Assembly: GCF_035317345.1 (NCBI RefSeq)
Contig: NZ_JAYKTU010000002.1
Length of the DNA stretch: 64,000 nucleotides
Origin: Cellvibrio fontiphilus
GTDB lineage: Bacteria > Pseudomonadota > Gammaproteobacteria > Pseudomonadales > Cellvibrionaceae
Direction: 5' to 3' (one strand)
The position numbers and the translations under genes are program-made. Below, piece after piece: positions 54,763 to 63,961 of the stretch. Numbering within the stretch: the first letter of the stretch is position 1; every line of letters starts with the position of its first letter. The notes beneath the pieces were generated by a model. That model was given only the letters and a program-made list of their open reading frames with translations. It ran no database searches and was not told the origin of the DNA.

Positions 54763-56055
54763 ATGCCTCACACATCTGATTCAATCGACAACAATTACCG
54801 GGGCTGGAGCGGAATCAAACGCGCATTTGCCACGCCCTCTGCTCTCACCCTGTTTTGCTTGGGTTTCGGTTCGGGCCTGCCATTTTTATTAGTTGGAGGA
54901 ATGACCTTATCAACCTGGCTGCGCGATGCAGGTTTTGAATTAAGTGTTATCGGCCTGATCAGCTTTGCCGGTTTTTTTTATGTACTCAAATTTTTATGGG
55001 CCCCATTAATTGACCGCTACAGCTTGCCTTTTTTGGGGCGACGCAAAGGCTGGCTGGTAGTATCGCAGACTGTGCTTATTACCAGCTTGATCGCCATTGC
55101 ACTACTGGGGCCAGAATCATCACTGACACTGTTTATTCTTTTGGTAGGGCTTGCCGCATTTGCAGGAGCAACATTGGATACAGTGGTTGACGCCTATCGC
55201 ATTGAAATCGCTGCGGTTGAATATCAGGCGGCGCTGGCAGCGACTTATATTTTAGGCTATCGAATTGCGCTCATCATTTCCGGGGCTATGGCACTTTATC
55301 TCGCTGAATTATTGGGCTGGACCGCGGCTTATTTGATTATGGCGCTTTGTTTGCTTATTCCACTGCTTGCATCTGTTGTATCCAGAGAACCCGATAGCGC
55401 GCAGGCACTTGCAGTGCGCGAGATAAAACTGGTCGACGCCTTCGTAAAACCTTTTCAGGATTTTTTTTCACGCAATGGCACCACCTTGGCGTTGGCGCTG
55501 TTGTTGTTTGTCGGCCTGTTTAAATTACCCGATCAAATGATTGGCGTGATGTCAGGCCCCTTTTATTTGGACTCTGGTTATACCAAAGCTGATATAGCAA
55601 CAGTCTCAAAATTATTTGGTGTCTGGGTGGGAATCGCTGGAGCTTTTATCGGGGGTATTTGCATAGCAATCTTCAGTTTGCGCAGCATGCTCGTGCTAGC
55701 CACTATTATTGTTTCTATTTCCAACATTGCTTATTTACTGATGGCTAACAATCCCGGGCAAGATTGGGCTTTTTTTGCCGCGATCAGTGCTGACAATATA
55801 TCGCAGGGATTTGCAGGGGTTGTGTTGGTGGCATTTATGTCAAGTTTAACCAATCAAAATTTCACCGCCACCCAATACGCCCTGCTCGCATCACTTGCAA
55901 ATCTACCGGGCAAATTTATTGGCGGTTTATCCGGCTATATTGTTGAAGCCACCAGTTATTCCTGGTTCTATGTCGTCAGTAGTTTGTCAGTAATTCCAAC
56001 CCTGTTAATTCTCGCTTGGCTATGGAACAAACTACACAAGAGTAATATGCCTTAA
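54763..56055 (+). CDS. ampG: Muropeptide permease AmpG (MFS)
   Basis: Inner-membrane importer of anhydromuropeptides from the periplasm for cell-wall recycling. 430 residues, about 12 membrane segments; the family block FGSGLPFLLVGGMTLSTWLRD (in two parts, GFGSGLPF and LSTWLRD) and FLWAPLIDRY are clear. AmpE and AmpD genes lie just behind yajQ on the opposite strand, forming a recycling group. A terminator follows the stop. Confidence 0.9.
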   Translation: MPHTSDSIDNNYRGWSGIKRAFATPSALTLFCLGFGSGLPFLLVGGMTLSTWLRDAGFELSVIGLISFAGFFYVLKFLWAPLIDRYSLPFLGRRKGWLVVSQTVLITSLIAIALLGPESSLTLFILLVGLAAFAGATLDTVVDAYRIEIAAVEYQAALAATYILGYRIALIISGAMALYLAELLGWTAAYLIMALCLLIPLLASVVSREPDSAQALAVREIKLVDAFVKPFQDFFSRNGTTLALALLLFVGLFKLPDQMIGVMSGPFYLDSGYTKADIATVSKLFGVWVGIAGAFIGGICIAIFSLRSMLVLATIIVSISNIAYLLMANNPGQDWAFFAAISADNISQGFAGVVLVAFMSSLTNQNFTATQYALLASLANLPGKFIGGLSGYIVEATSYSWFYVVSSLSVIPTLLILAWLWNKLHKSNMP

Positions 56056-56061
56056 GAACAA

Positions 56062-56091
56062 AAAAGCCCTGTTGATAAAAACAGGGCTTTT
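56062..56091. terminator. Bidirectional intrinsic terminator (ampG/yajQ)
   Basis: AAAAGCCCTGTT and AACAGGGCTTTT form a perfect 12-bp stem around a 6-nt loop between the converging ampG and yajQ genes. Confidence 0.92.
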
Positions 56092-56125
56092 GCCAAACAT
56101 CACACTAATAAGTGAACCAGATTTT

Positions 56126-56608
56126 TTAATCGCGGAAATTCTCAAACTGCATTGGCATACCTAACTCGGCAGCACGTAGCGCTGCAATACACTCCTGCAA
56201 ATCATCGCGCTTTTTACCGGTTACGCGCACTTGTTCACCCTGGATACTGGCTTGCACTTTTAGTTTTTTATCTTTTACCAAGGCAACAATTTTTTTGGCC
56301 AAGTCTTTGTCGATGCCTGTACGCACGGTAACTTCTCGCTTCACTTGCTTACCCGCGCTTTTTATTTGGCCTATTTCCAGACAACTGACATCAATACCAT
56401 TTTTTGCCATCGCAGGTCTGAGTAAATCCAGCATTTGATCAAGCTGCATCTCTGCATCCGCCGTAATGGTAATTACATATTCCTTAAGCTCGAAACTTGC
56501 ATTCACGCCTTTAAAATCAAAGCGATTAGTGATCAAGCGCTGAGCCTGGTCAACCGAGTTGGTCAACGCGTGTTTATCAACTTCAGAAACCACATCAAAC
56601 GATGGCAT
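56126..56608 (-). CDS. yajQ: YajQ-family nucleotide-binding protein (UPF0234)
   Basis: Small two-domain ferredoxin-fold protein of 160 residues. It starts MPSFDVVSEVDKHALTNSVDQ and contains RFDFKG and EIGQIKSAGKQVKREV, typical of the family. Relatives bind cyclic di-GMP in Xanthomonas and Pseudomonas and affect virulence gene control; others bind nucleotides or tRNA. The ATG at 56608 is the family start. Confidence 0.93.
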   Translation of the reverse strand: MPSFDVVSEVDKHALTNSVDQAQRLITNRFDFKGVNASFELKEYVITITADAEMQLDQMLDLLRPAMAKNGIDVSCLEIGQIKSAGKQVKREVTVRTGIDKDLAKKIVALVKDKKLKVQASIQGEQVRVTGKKRDDLQECIAALRAAELGMPMQFENFRD

Positions 56609-56662
56609 AACTAACCTCAAGTTTTTTCAATTTAATTGCTTTGAATTCATCAATATGGCTTA

Positions 56663-57640
56663 TCAAACAATCAAGGTTGCAAAGGCAATGGCGCAAATCC
56701 AGAACAACATTGAACGTGAGTACAACGGCAAGCTCGATTTAACCAACGCAAATGAATAAGCAGGTTCGGTATGGGTAGTGATCACATCCCCGGTAAGATC
56801 CTCAATAATATCCTGAGTCTCTTCTGCCATCTCTTCTTCCAGTTCCGCTTTTTCTTGCGGATCAAGCTCCGCCATAGTTGCCGCTGAACATTCCGTTGGG
56901 GCACCCAGTGCACCGCGCAGACATTCGTTTAATACATAATCCGATGGGTTTTGTGTATCCAGTAGATTTTTGCGTAACGGACAGGTTTCAAAATTACCAA
57001 CAAACGCCCATGTTACCCCCATTAAGCGCACCGCAGGCAATTCCAACAGCCATAACCATTTATTTGCAGCATTGAAATTATCGCTATTTAATGGCGAAAA
57101 ATCGCGATACAAAACGCTCAAGCGATACAGCAGTGCACCAAAGGGCCCGGCAATAAAAAACCAGAACAGCACCGCAAAAGTACGCTCAAACCCGCGATAA
57201 GCAATAACTTTCAGTGCTTCAGTGTGCAGCTCACGCCAATCCGACACCTCTGCACTATTGATATCAGCGGGGGCATTACCGCGTAAACGATCAAGCAATT
57301 GCGCTGCTGCCACCCCCTCACCTCGCGCTGCTAACGCAATATATTCGCGCGCATCGACCAAAATATTGCCGCGCCCCAAACTGTAAAGCAGCACCGGAAC
57401 ATAAAGAAAAAACAACCAATGCTTGCCTGCTAATTCGTTGATAAATAAAAACATAAACACTAAAACTACCAGCGGTATAAGCAGCGCAAGCAGCAATGGA
57501 GGTATGGGTGATGATGAAAATCCGGGAATTTTTTGCAGGCGGTTTATTAACCATTTAAACCAACCGTCGTACTGAATGAAACTGGCAGAGCCAAGCCAGT
57601 AGACAATTGCGAGAACAACAACCAAGCTGAGAAAAATCAT
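56663..57640 (-). CDS. ampE: AmpE-like inner-membrane protein
   Basis: Membrane protein of 325 residues related to AmpE, encoded with AmpD and associated with beta-lactamase induction signalling; the biochemical role is unknown. Hydrophobic segments are at about 1-20, 42-68, 70-90, 150-175 and near the C-terminus. Typical phrases are YSLGRGN, ERTFAVLFWFFIAGPFGALLYRL (shown in part) and LPAVRLMGVTWAFVGNF. It follows ampD by 40 bp. Confidence 0.85.
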   Translation of the reverse strand: MIFLSLVVVLAIVYWLGSASFIQYDGWFKWLINRLQKIPGFSSSPIPPLLLALLIPLVVLVFMFLFINELAGKHWLFFLYVPVLLYSLGRGNILVDAREYIALAARGEGVAAAQLLDRLRGNAPADINSAEVSDWRELHTEALKVIAYRGFERTFAVLFWFFIAGPFGALLYRLSVLYRDFSPLNSDNFNAANKWLWLLELPAVRLMGVTWAFVGNFETCPLRKNLLDTQNPSDYVLNECLRGALGAPTECSAATMAELDPQEKAELEEEMAEETQDIIEDLTGDVITTHTEPAYSFALVKSSLPLYSRSMLFWICAIAFATLIV

Positions 57641-57680
57641 TGTGTTTTATCACTCATCGATAAAAAGTAATACGAGGGCA

Positions 57681-58238
57681 CTACAAAAGCGCTCTGCGAA
57701 AACGAACCCAATCAAAAGCCGGACCGGGGTCGGTCTTGCGGCCAGGAGCCACCTGATCATGGCCGGTGATGCGCTCAGCTGTTAGTTTAGGATAAGTCTG
57801 CATGAGCTGGCGAGTAACTTTCTCCAGTACCTGATATTGCTCATCACTGTAGGGCAACTCATCAGTGCCTTCGAGTTCTATACCGATACTGTAATCATTG
57901 CAATTGGCGACACCATCAAAGCTGGAGACTCCCGCATGCCAGGCACGCGCTGAGAATGGAACAAACTGGGTAATTGCACCATTGCGTTCGATAAACAAAT
58001 GCGCAGAAACCTCTAACTGGGCAATAGTGGCGAAATACGGATGCGCATTGATATCCAGTTTGTTTTGGAAAAACGCCTGAACATAGCCACCGCCAAATTC
58101 ACCCGGTGGCAAGCTGATGTTGTGAATAACGAGCAAGCTAATGTCTGCATCTTGTGGTCGCTCATTCCAGTTGGATGATGGACAGATATTGGCTCCCTGT
58201 AGCCACCCATCTTCGATGATCCCCTCAGTTGCTGCCAT
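57681..58238 (-). CDS. ampD: 1,6-anhydro-N-acetylmuramyl-L-alanine amidase AmpD
   Basis: Cytoplasmic zinc amidase that cleaves the stem peptide from anhydromuropeptides brought in by AmpG; loss derepresses AmpC beta-lactamase in other species. 185 residues. Zinc ligands: His in VIHNISLPPGEFGGG, His in TGHDQVAPGRKTDPG and Asp in the same stretch; ARAWHAGVSSFDG carries further active-site residues. The length and ends fit the family. First gene of ampD-ampE. Confidence 0.96.
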   Translation of the reverse strand: MAATEGIIEDGWLQGANICPSSNWNERPQDADISLLVIHNISLPPGEFGGGYVQAFFQNKLDINAHPYFATIAQLEVSAHLFIERNGAITQFVPFSARAWHAGVSSFDGVANCNDYSIGIELEGTDELPYSDEQYQVLEKVTRQLMQTYPKLTAERITGHDQVAPGRKTDPGPAFDWVRFRRALL

Positions 58239-58250
58239 AAGTCACTCCGC

Positions 58251-59732
58251 TTAAGCCGGGATAGTGCGGTCTTCCGCCCATCGCCGCAATTGTGTTATCT
58301 GCTCCGCCATAACAACCGACAAGGGACTTGTTGCTGCTATTTCGCGCAATAAAATATCGGTCGTGAGCGGTTGCCCCTCTGCGGCAGCCGAATACAATGC
58401 GGCGATAATAGCCTGCTCAACTTCCGAGCCGGAAAAGCCAATACTGGCTTCGGCAAGGCGCAACAAATCAAAGTGCCGGGGATCACAACCGCGTTTACGC
58501 AGATGAATCGAAAAGATATCTTCGCGCACTGCCTTGTCTGGCAAATCAACAAAAAAGATTTCATCCAGTCGCCCTTTGCGAATCAACTCTGGCGGCAAAC
58601 GCGATATGTCGTTACTGGTTGCAACGATAAACACGCGTGAGCGTCGTTCTGCCATCCAAGTTAATAGGGTGCCCAATAAACGTTGTGATACACCATTGTC
58701 ATTGCCATCTTGAGCCATTCCTTTTTCTATCTCATCCAACCACAACACACAGGGCGACATGGCGTCAGCAAGTTTAAGCGCCTCGCGTAAATTGCGCTCG
58801 GTTTCACCGTGAAACTTGTTATACAACGCCCCCACATCCATGCGCATTAACGGTAAGCCCCATAAGCCTGCAACAGCCTTGGCCGCCAGGCTCTTTCCTC
58901 CGCCTTGCACACCCAACAGTAAAATCCCTTTGGGGCGATCAAGTTTGGTATCTTCATCATTAAAAGCCTCACGGCGAGTCAGTAACCATCGCTTGAGGTT
59001 CTGCACCCCCCCCACATTCGAGAAGTCCTCTGTCTGCAGTTCAAAGCTGACAACGCCCTCCATATCCAGGAGCGCAAATTTAGCTTTATTGATTTTGGGC
59101 AGATCATCCTCGTTGAGAGATCCATCATTCCAGATTGCACTGCGCACCAGACGGCGCACATCGCTAATACTCAACCCCTGCAGATTATTCACCAATTTTT
59201 TGAGCGTGATATTGTCAGTTTTAACTCGCGCCCCTGCGTGACGATCAGACCAATCTTTTGCCTCTTCGCGAATCACCTCCATGATTTTGTCATCGCTCGG
59301 CAACTTAAGGGCATAGGATGCACTGTAGCGCGAGAGTTCAGGCGGTAAGCGCAACTGATAACTGAGTAAAACCAGAGTGTGGGGCACAGCAAAATGATTA
59401 AGCGCAATATCCTTCAACAAACGTACTACTTGGGCATTGTCCGCCAGAAAGGGATGTAAATCGCAAAGGGCAAACATCGCCGGCTGATGCAGCTGCTTAA
59501 TGTGCTGCAACATTTCTTCCGGATCATTCAGGTTAGTGCCTTTTGGAACCAACTGAGGGCCAAAGTTCAAGCGGGCAAGGCCATCAGTGAGCGACCAGCG
59601 GTGCAAATCCTTACCTTGGGTATTGGCCACTTTTAGCAGAACATCCAGGGCCTTTTTCTCCTCAAAGGTTTCTATCACTACCAATGGAATCCGGGCATCC
59701 AATAGGAGTTTTATTTCGTTGACATCTTGCAC
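58251..59732 (-). CDS. AAA+ ATPase of the Ycf46 family
   Basis: Cytoplasmic protein of 493 residues. N-terminal domain (about 1-170) of unknown role; C-terminal AAA+ module (about 215-470) with Walker A GVQGGGKS, Walker B CVLWLDEIEKG, sensor 1 ATSND and arginine-finger region ELIRKGRLDEIFF, as in FtsH-like ATPases but with no protease part. Cyanobacterial Ycf46 has been linked to photosynthetic carbon control; the bacterial role is unclear. The start is GTG 59732 because AAGGAGA lies a few bases before it; the open frame runs 57 codons further without any site. It overlaps nothing and ends 12 bp before ampD. Confidence 0.88.
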   Translation of the reverse strand: MQDVNEIKLLLDARIPLVVIETFEEKKALDVLLKVANTQGKDLHRWSLTDGLARLNFGPQLVPKGTNLNDPEEMLQHIKQLHQPAMFALCDLHPFLADNAQVVRLLKDIALNHFAVPHTLVLLSYQLRLPPELSRYSASYALKLPSDDKIMEVIREEAKDWSDRHAGARVKTDNITLKKLVNNLQGLSISDVRRLVRSAIWNDGSLNEDDLPKINKAKFALLDMEGVVSFELQTEDFSNVGGVQNLKRWLLTRREAFNDEDTKLDRPKGILLLGVQGGGKSLAAKAVAGLWGLPLMRMDVGALYNKFHGETERNLREALKLADAMSPCVLWLDEIEKGMAQDGNDNGVSQRLLGTLLTWMAERRSRVFIVATSNDISRLPPELIRKGRLDEIFFVDLPDKAVREDIFSIHLRKRGCDPRHFDLLRLAEASIGFSGSEVEQAIIAALYSAAAEGQPLTTDILLREIAATSPLSVVMAEQITQLRRWAEDRTIPA

Positions 59733-59885
59733 GCTTGTCTCCTTCGAGCAGGTGATGATTTGAAGGCGCAAGCATGCAGTGCGAGGTAACAGCTTGCAAT
59801 GATTTGATACAACGCAAACAAGGGCCTGTTCCCAAGGCAAAGTTTTCTGTTTAAATAGAGTAACCATAAACGCAGGTAACGAGAT

Positions 59886-60533
59886 ATGCCTCAAATCCGT
59901 CACAGTTTTATCGACAACCTGATTATTAATGCTGACCGCGCCCTACGCACATTAGCAGCGGGCAGCGATATGGCCTGTGAACGTCCCTCTCCCGCTCAAC
60001 CACTGGCTGAAGCAGAACTTTCACCCGCAGAACGCAAAAAAGCTGCCGCCCTGATGCGAGTGAACCACACGGGCGAAGTCTGCGCACAAGCGCTTTACCA
60101 GGGTCAGGCGCTGACTGCCAAACTGCCTCATGTACGCGCCGAAATGGAAAATGCTGCCGCCGAGGAGATTGATCATTTGGTATGGTGCCAACAACGAATA
60201 GACGCGCTCGGAAGCCACACTAGCTATTTGAACCCGCTTTGGTACGGGCTTTCCTTTGCTGTCGGTGCTGGAGCCGGCTTAGTGAGTGACAAAGTCAGTT
60301 TAGGCTTTGTGGCCGCTACAGAAGATAGGGTCTGCAAACATCTGGAACATCACCTGAGTGAACTACCCCAAGGCGATCTGCGCAGCCGCGCCGTAGTGGC
60401 AAAAATGCTGGAAGATGAAGCTCGCCACGCCGAAATGGCACTTAGCGCCGGTGGATATAACTTCCCCGAGCCAGTTAAAGGATTAATGACGCTTGTCTCC
60501 AAGATGATGACCACCACAAGCTACAGGGTTTAA
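59886..60533 (+). CDS. coq7: Ubiquinone synthesis di-iron hydroxylase Coq7
   Basis: Di-iron monooxygenase of 215 residues that hydroxylates the demethoxyubiquinone ring. Iron ligands in ferritin-like order: Glu in NHTGEVCAQAL, ExxH in AAEEIDHLVW, Glu in ATEDRVCKHLEHHL and ExxH in EDEARHAEMAL. ATG at 59886 follows GAG. The gene is next to osmC and vfr, as in Pseudomonas. Confidence 0.95.
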   Translation: MPQIRHSFIDNLIINADRALRTLAAGSDMACERPSPAQPLAEAELSPAERKKAAALMRVNHTGEVCAQALYQGQALTAKLPHVRAEMENAAAEEIDHLVWCQQRIDALGSHTSYLNPLWYGLSFAVGAGAGLVSDKVSLGFVAATEDRVCKHLEHHLSELPQGDLRSRAVVAKMLEDEARHAEMALSAGGYNFPEPVKGLMTLVSKMMTTTSYRV

Positions 60534-60565
60534 AGCGCTTAGATCCAATTTGCACATTAAGATAA

Positions 60566-60592
60566 AAATGCCTGCGAACTGCGGGCATTTCT
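60566..60592. terminator. Terminator between coq7 and osmC
   Basis: AAATGCCTGC (60566-60575) and GCGGGCATTT (60581-60590) form a 10-bp stem (one T-G pair) around GAACT. The A- and T-rich ends allow use in both directions. Confidence 0.75.
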
Positions 60593-60627
60593 ATTAGTCA
60601 CTTATCTAAGAGAACGAAGAACCATTT

Positions 60628-61047
60628 TTAGGCTTCACGAATCTCATAGGAGTGCGTAATTTCCACACCACCTGCTTCTAACATAATTGAGGCGGAACAA
60701 TATTTAGTCGCAGACAACTCTACTGCGCGCTTGACCTGTGCCTCCTTTAACTCTTTACCTGTTACCAGAAATTTCATATGGATTTTGGTGAAAGGCGATG
60801 GAACTCCATCTGCTCGCTCCGCCTCCAGCTCACAACGGCAATCTGTTACTTGTTGCCGCGCCTTGGCAAGAATACTCATCACATCAAAAGAAGAGCAGCC
60901 CCCCAAACCCAAGAGCAACATTTCCATCGGACGCACACCAGTATTGCGACCACCATGATCCGGTGGGCCATCCATTAAAACAGCATGACCACTGCCTGAT
61001 TCACCTAAAAATTGTGCTCCATCGACCCACTTAACCACTGCTTGCAT
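60628..61047 (-). CDS. OsmC-family protein
   Basis: Small alpha/beta protein of 139 residues. The active thiol motifs are visible: GLGGCSSFDV and KYCSASIML carry the two redox cysteines used by peroxidases of the OsmC/Ohr superfamily. This subgroup (YhfA-like) has no confirmed substrate. It is divergent from vfr, as in Pseudomonas. Confidence 0.9.
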   Translation of the reverse strand: MQAVVKWVDGAQFLGESGSGHAVLMDGPPDHGGRNTGVRPMEMLLLGLGGCSSFDVMSILAKARQQVTDCRCELEAERADGVPSPFTKIHMKFLVTGKELKEAQVKRAVELSATKYCSASIMLEAGGVEITHSYEIREA

Positions 61048-61322
61048 ATAATCACACCATCAAAAATCGCGTTTAAAAATAAGTATTTAGACTAACACAA
61101 GGTACGCCAATATCGAAAATGTCACACAAATCAACACTTCGCACCCATCTGGCGTTTTTTTGTAGACAATTCAATTCACTAGGCTTATAACTGCATCACA
61201 AATTTTCAGCTTGTTTTGGCATATCTCTAGCTGTACTTCAAGCTTATGTCATAATAAATTTTATATCCTAAATAGTGATATAAACTCTAACTAATTATTA
61301 CATTTATCTTGGGAGCCACACT

Positions 61323-61958
61323 TTGGTCGCTGTCTCACTCACACCGCACATCAAGAATGTGGAAGAATTTTTGGTTCACTGCCATCGTCGCCGTTACCCA
61401 GCTAAAAGCACCATTATCTATGCAGGCGATAAAAGCGACTCGCTTTACTATATAGTGAAAGGCTCAGTCACTGTATTAATTGAGGATGATGAAGGACGCG
61501 AAATGATTGTCGCCTACCTCAATGATGGAGATTTCTTCGGTGAAATGGGTTTATTCGATCATAAAGACTCTCGCAGTGCTTGGGTACGCGCCAAGTCAGA
61601 ATGTGAAGTTGCTGAAATCAGCTATGCAAAATTTCAGGAAATATCCGAAGAACATCCTGAATTCCTTTTTGCACTAGGCAGCCAAATGGCACGCCGCCTG
61701 CGCGCGACCACTCGCAAAGTGGGCGATTTAGCCTTCCTTGATGTGACCGGACGTGTTGCAAGAACTCTTCTTGAACTCTGCAAAGAACCAGATGCTATGA
61801 CTCATCCAGATGGTATGCAAATTAAAATCACCCGTCAGGAAATAGGTCGTATTGTAGGTTGCTCGCGTGAAATGGTGGGACGAGTACTCAAAACCCTGGA
61901 AGATCAAGGTTTGGTAACTGTGAAAGGTAAAACCATGGTGGTATTTGGAACACGCTAA
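61323..61958 (+). CDS. vfr: cAMP receptor protein, Vfr type
   Basis: CRP-family regulator of 211 residues. The cNMP-binding domain (about 20-125; cAMP contacts in FFGEMGLF and DSRSAWVRAK), dimerisation helix and C-terminal helix-turn-helix (ITRQEIGRIVGCSREMVGRVLK) are close to Pseudomonas Vfr, including the shared N-terminus MVAV/MVAI. The start is TTG 61323, with GGGAG 7 nt before it; the family N-terminus supports this unusual codon. It regulates carbon, virulence and motility genes in relatives. A perfect long hairpin ends the transcript. Confidence 0.95.
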   Translation: MVAVSLTPHIKNVEEFLVHCHRRRYPAKSTIIYAGDKSDSLYYIVKGSVTVLIEDDEGREMIVAYLNDGDFFGEMGLFDHKDSRSAWVRAKSECEVAEISYAKFQEISEEHPEFLFALGSQMARRLRATTRKVGDLAFLDVTGRVARTLLELCKEPDAMTHPDGMQIKITRQEIGRIVGCSREMVGRVLKTLEDQGLVTVKGKTMVVFGTR

Positions 61959-61974
61959 TCAAAAGCTGTAGATT

Positions 61975-62019
61975 AACCCCAATAAAAAGCCCGCTTCTAG
62001 CGGGCTTTTTATTGGGGTT
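61975..62019. terminator. Perfect 20-bp bidirectional terminator (vfr/trpC)
   Basis: AACCCCAATAAAAAGCCCGC and its exact complement flank a TTCTA loop. The U-tract lies in either arm, so it serves both vfr and trpC, which converge here. Confidence 0.93.
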
Positions 62020-62031
62020 GGTATAGACCAC

Positions 62032-62829
62032 TCAAGCAAAAAATTTATGTAACGCAACACCAGGATCATCCGCACGCATAAATGCCTCACCGACTAAAAA
62101 GGCATTCACATTCCTGCTACGCATAGCCGTAACATCAGCCGGCGATAATATGCCGCTCTCAGTAACAACTATTCTTTCAGTACCAATCTTATCGAGCAAA
62201 TTAAACGTTGTATCGAGTGTGACATCAAAAGTGTGTAAATTACGATTATTAATCCCGATCAGCTTGTTTGGCAGCGTGAGCGCAATATCAAGTTCATTTG
62301 CATCGTGTACTTCAACCAATACATCCAGACCAATTGCTAGCGCAAGATTGTTTAATTCCACCAATTTCTCAACAGAAAGCGCTGCCACAATCAGTAATAC
62401 ACAGTCAGCCCCCATAGCGCGAGCTTCATATACTTGATATTCGTCCACTAAAAAATCTTTGCGGATTACGGGCAAATTTACCGCAGCACGCGCCTGTTGC
62501 AAATATTCATCGGCGCCTTGAAAGAAATCTATATCGGTTAACACCGATAGACATGCTGCGCCGCCCTGCTCATAGGAACGTGCAATTTCGTGCGGCACAA
62601 AGTGCTCACGAATAACGCCTTTGCTGGGTGATGCCTTTTTGATCTCGGCAATTACTGCCGCATTGCCTTGACTGATTTTTTCTTCGATCGCGCGCACAAA
62701 ACCGCGTGCAGCAGGTTGTTCCGCTACTTTCTCTTTAAGCACATCAAGCGAGACAAGCGCTTTACGCTCTGAAATCTCTTCCCATTTGCGCGCAATAATT
62801 TTACGCAGCACCGTTGGTGTATCTGTCAT
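62032..62829 (-). CDS. trpC: Indole-3-glycerol phosphate synthase
   Basis: TIM-barrel enzyme of tryptophan synthesis (265 residues) that closes the indole ring with loss of CO2. Catalytic Lys and Glu sites: AEIKKASPSKG, LRKDF-type IRKDFLVDEYQV, GINNRNLHTF and VTESGI. Not fused to TrpF. ATG at 62829 (MTDTPTVLRKI) is used; an upstream ATG adds six residues. It is 27 bp after trpD. Confidence 0.96.
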   Translation of the reverse strand: MTDTPTVLRKIIARKWEEISERKALVSLDVLKEKVAEQPAARGFVRAIEEKISQGNAAVIAEIKKASPSKGVIREHFVPHEIARSYEQGGAACLSVLTDIDFFQGADEYLQQARAAVNLPVIRKDFLVDEYQVYEARAMGADCVLLIVAALSVEKLVELNNLALAIGLDVLVEVHDANELDIALTLPNKLIGINNRNLHTFDVTLDTTFNLLDKIGTERIVVTESGILSPADVTAMRSRNVNAFLVGEAFMRADDPGVALHKFFA

Positions 62830-62856
62830 GAATTTTTCCAGAAACAATAAATATGG

Positions 62857-63888
62857 TTATTCAAGATATTGAGTGAATGCCGCTAACTCGCGAATCTTTT
62901 CACCGGCTAAGCTACTGCCAATTGCATCACGTGCCATTTCTACACCATCCATCAAACTGGCTGCCACGCCACTGACATATATGGCAGCACCAGCATTAAG
63001 TGCAATTATATCTGCTGCTTTTTCAGCATATTGACCGCGGCGATTTCCTAGCGCGTCGCGAATCAATAACAATGAATCTTCCGCGTTGGATACACTCAAA
63101 CCAATCAAACTTTTGGACTGCATACCAAAATCTTCCGGTTTGATAATGTATTCGTGAATCTCACCATTTTTTAGCTCAGCGATTTGGGTCTCGGTTGCCA
63201 AACTAATCTCATCCAAACCATCTTTGGCATGCACAACCATCACATGCTCGCTGCCCAAACGCCCTAAAACCTCAGCCATGGGTTTGCAAAGTTCTCCGTT
63301 AAATACACCGATTACCTGACGTTTAACATTGGCTGGATTAGTCATAGGGCCAAGCATATTGAAAATAGTGCGCATGCCCAATTCTTTGCGCGGACCTATG
63401 GCATGACGCATAGCGCTGTGATGTGCAGGAGCAAACATAAATCCAACACCAATTTCACGCACACAGCGAGCGACTTGTTCAGCAGTTATATCCAACTTAA
63501 TACCTGCAGCCTCCAGCACATCCGCACTGCCTGTTGAACTGGAAACCGAGCGATTGCCATGTTTTGCAACCCGGCCACCGGCGGCGGCCACTACAAAGGC
63601 ACTGGCAGTAGAAACATTAAATAAATTAGCGCCATCGCCGCCAGTACCGCAGGTATCCACCAAATAATCTACATCGATGGCAACTGGCGTAGCCAACTCG
63701 CGCATAACCATGGCGGCACCAGTAATCTCATCCAGTGTTTCACCTTTCATGCGCAACGCAACCAGAAAACCACCAATTTGTGCTGGCGTTGCACCGCCAG
63801 TCATTACAATCCGCATCACGGAAATCATTTCTTCCGTGGTTAAATCAATTCGCGCCACTAATTTTGTTAAGGCTTGTTTGATATCCAT
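62857..63888 (-). CDS. trpD: Anthranilate phosphoribosyltransferase
   Basis: Transfers phosphoribose from PRPP to anthranilate in tryptophan synthesis, 343 residues. PRPP-binding GTGGDGANLFNVST and KHGNRSVSS motifs, and anthranilate contact residues near RMKGE and HHSAM, are present. The start at ATG 63888 (MDIKQAL) has a well-placed GAAGG; an ATG two codons earlier is too close. It follows trpG and precedes trpC. Confidence 0.96.
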   Translation of the reverse strand: MDIKQALTKLVARIDLTTEEMISVMRIVMTGGATPAQIGGFLVALRMKGETLDEITGAAMVMRELATPVAIDVDYLVDTCGTGGDGANLFNVSTASAFVVAAAGGRVAKHGNRSVSSSTGSADVLEAAGIKLDITAEQVARCVREIGVGFMFAPAHHSAMRHAIGPRKELGMRTIFNMLGPMTNPANVKRQVIGVFNGELCKPMAEVLGRLGSEHVMVVHAKDGLDEISLATETQIAELKNGEIHEYIIKPEDFGMQSKSLIGLSVSNAEDSLLLIRDALGNRRGQYAEKAADIIALNAGAAIYVSGVAASLMDGVEMARDAIGSSLAGEKIRELAAFTQYLE

Positions 63889-63961
63889 TGCCATTTACCT
63901 TCTTAGAATAAACGTCACTAACAGCAGATGTTGGTAATTCATTGGGAACAAAACTCAATTA

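Noticed and set aside
56559..56759. 66-codon plus-strand frame between yajQ and ampE
   Set aside because: It overlaps both genes on the other strand, has no ribosome-binding site, and its end is only the reverse of ampE.
61117..61132. CRP-like half site near TGTGACATTTT upstream of osmC and vfr
   Set aside because: Only one half (TGTGA) matches; the second half differs at most positions from TCACA, so autoregulation by Vfr cannot be claimed.
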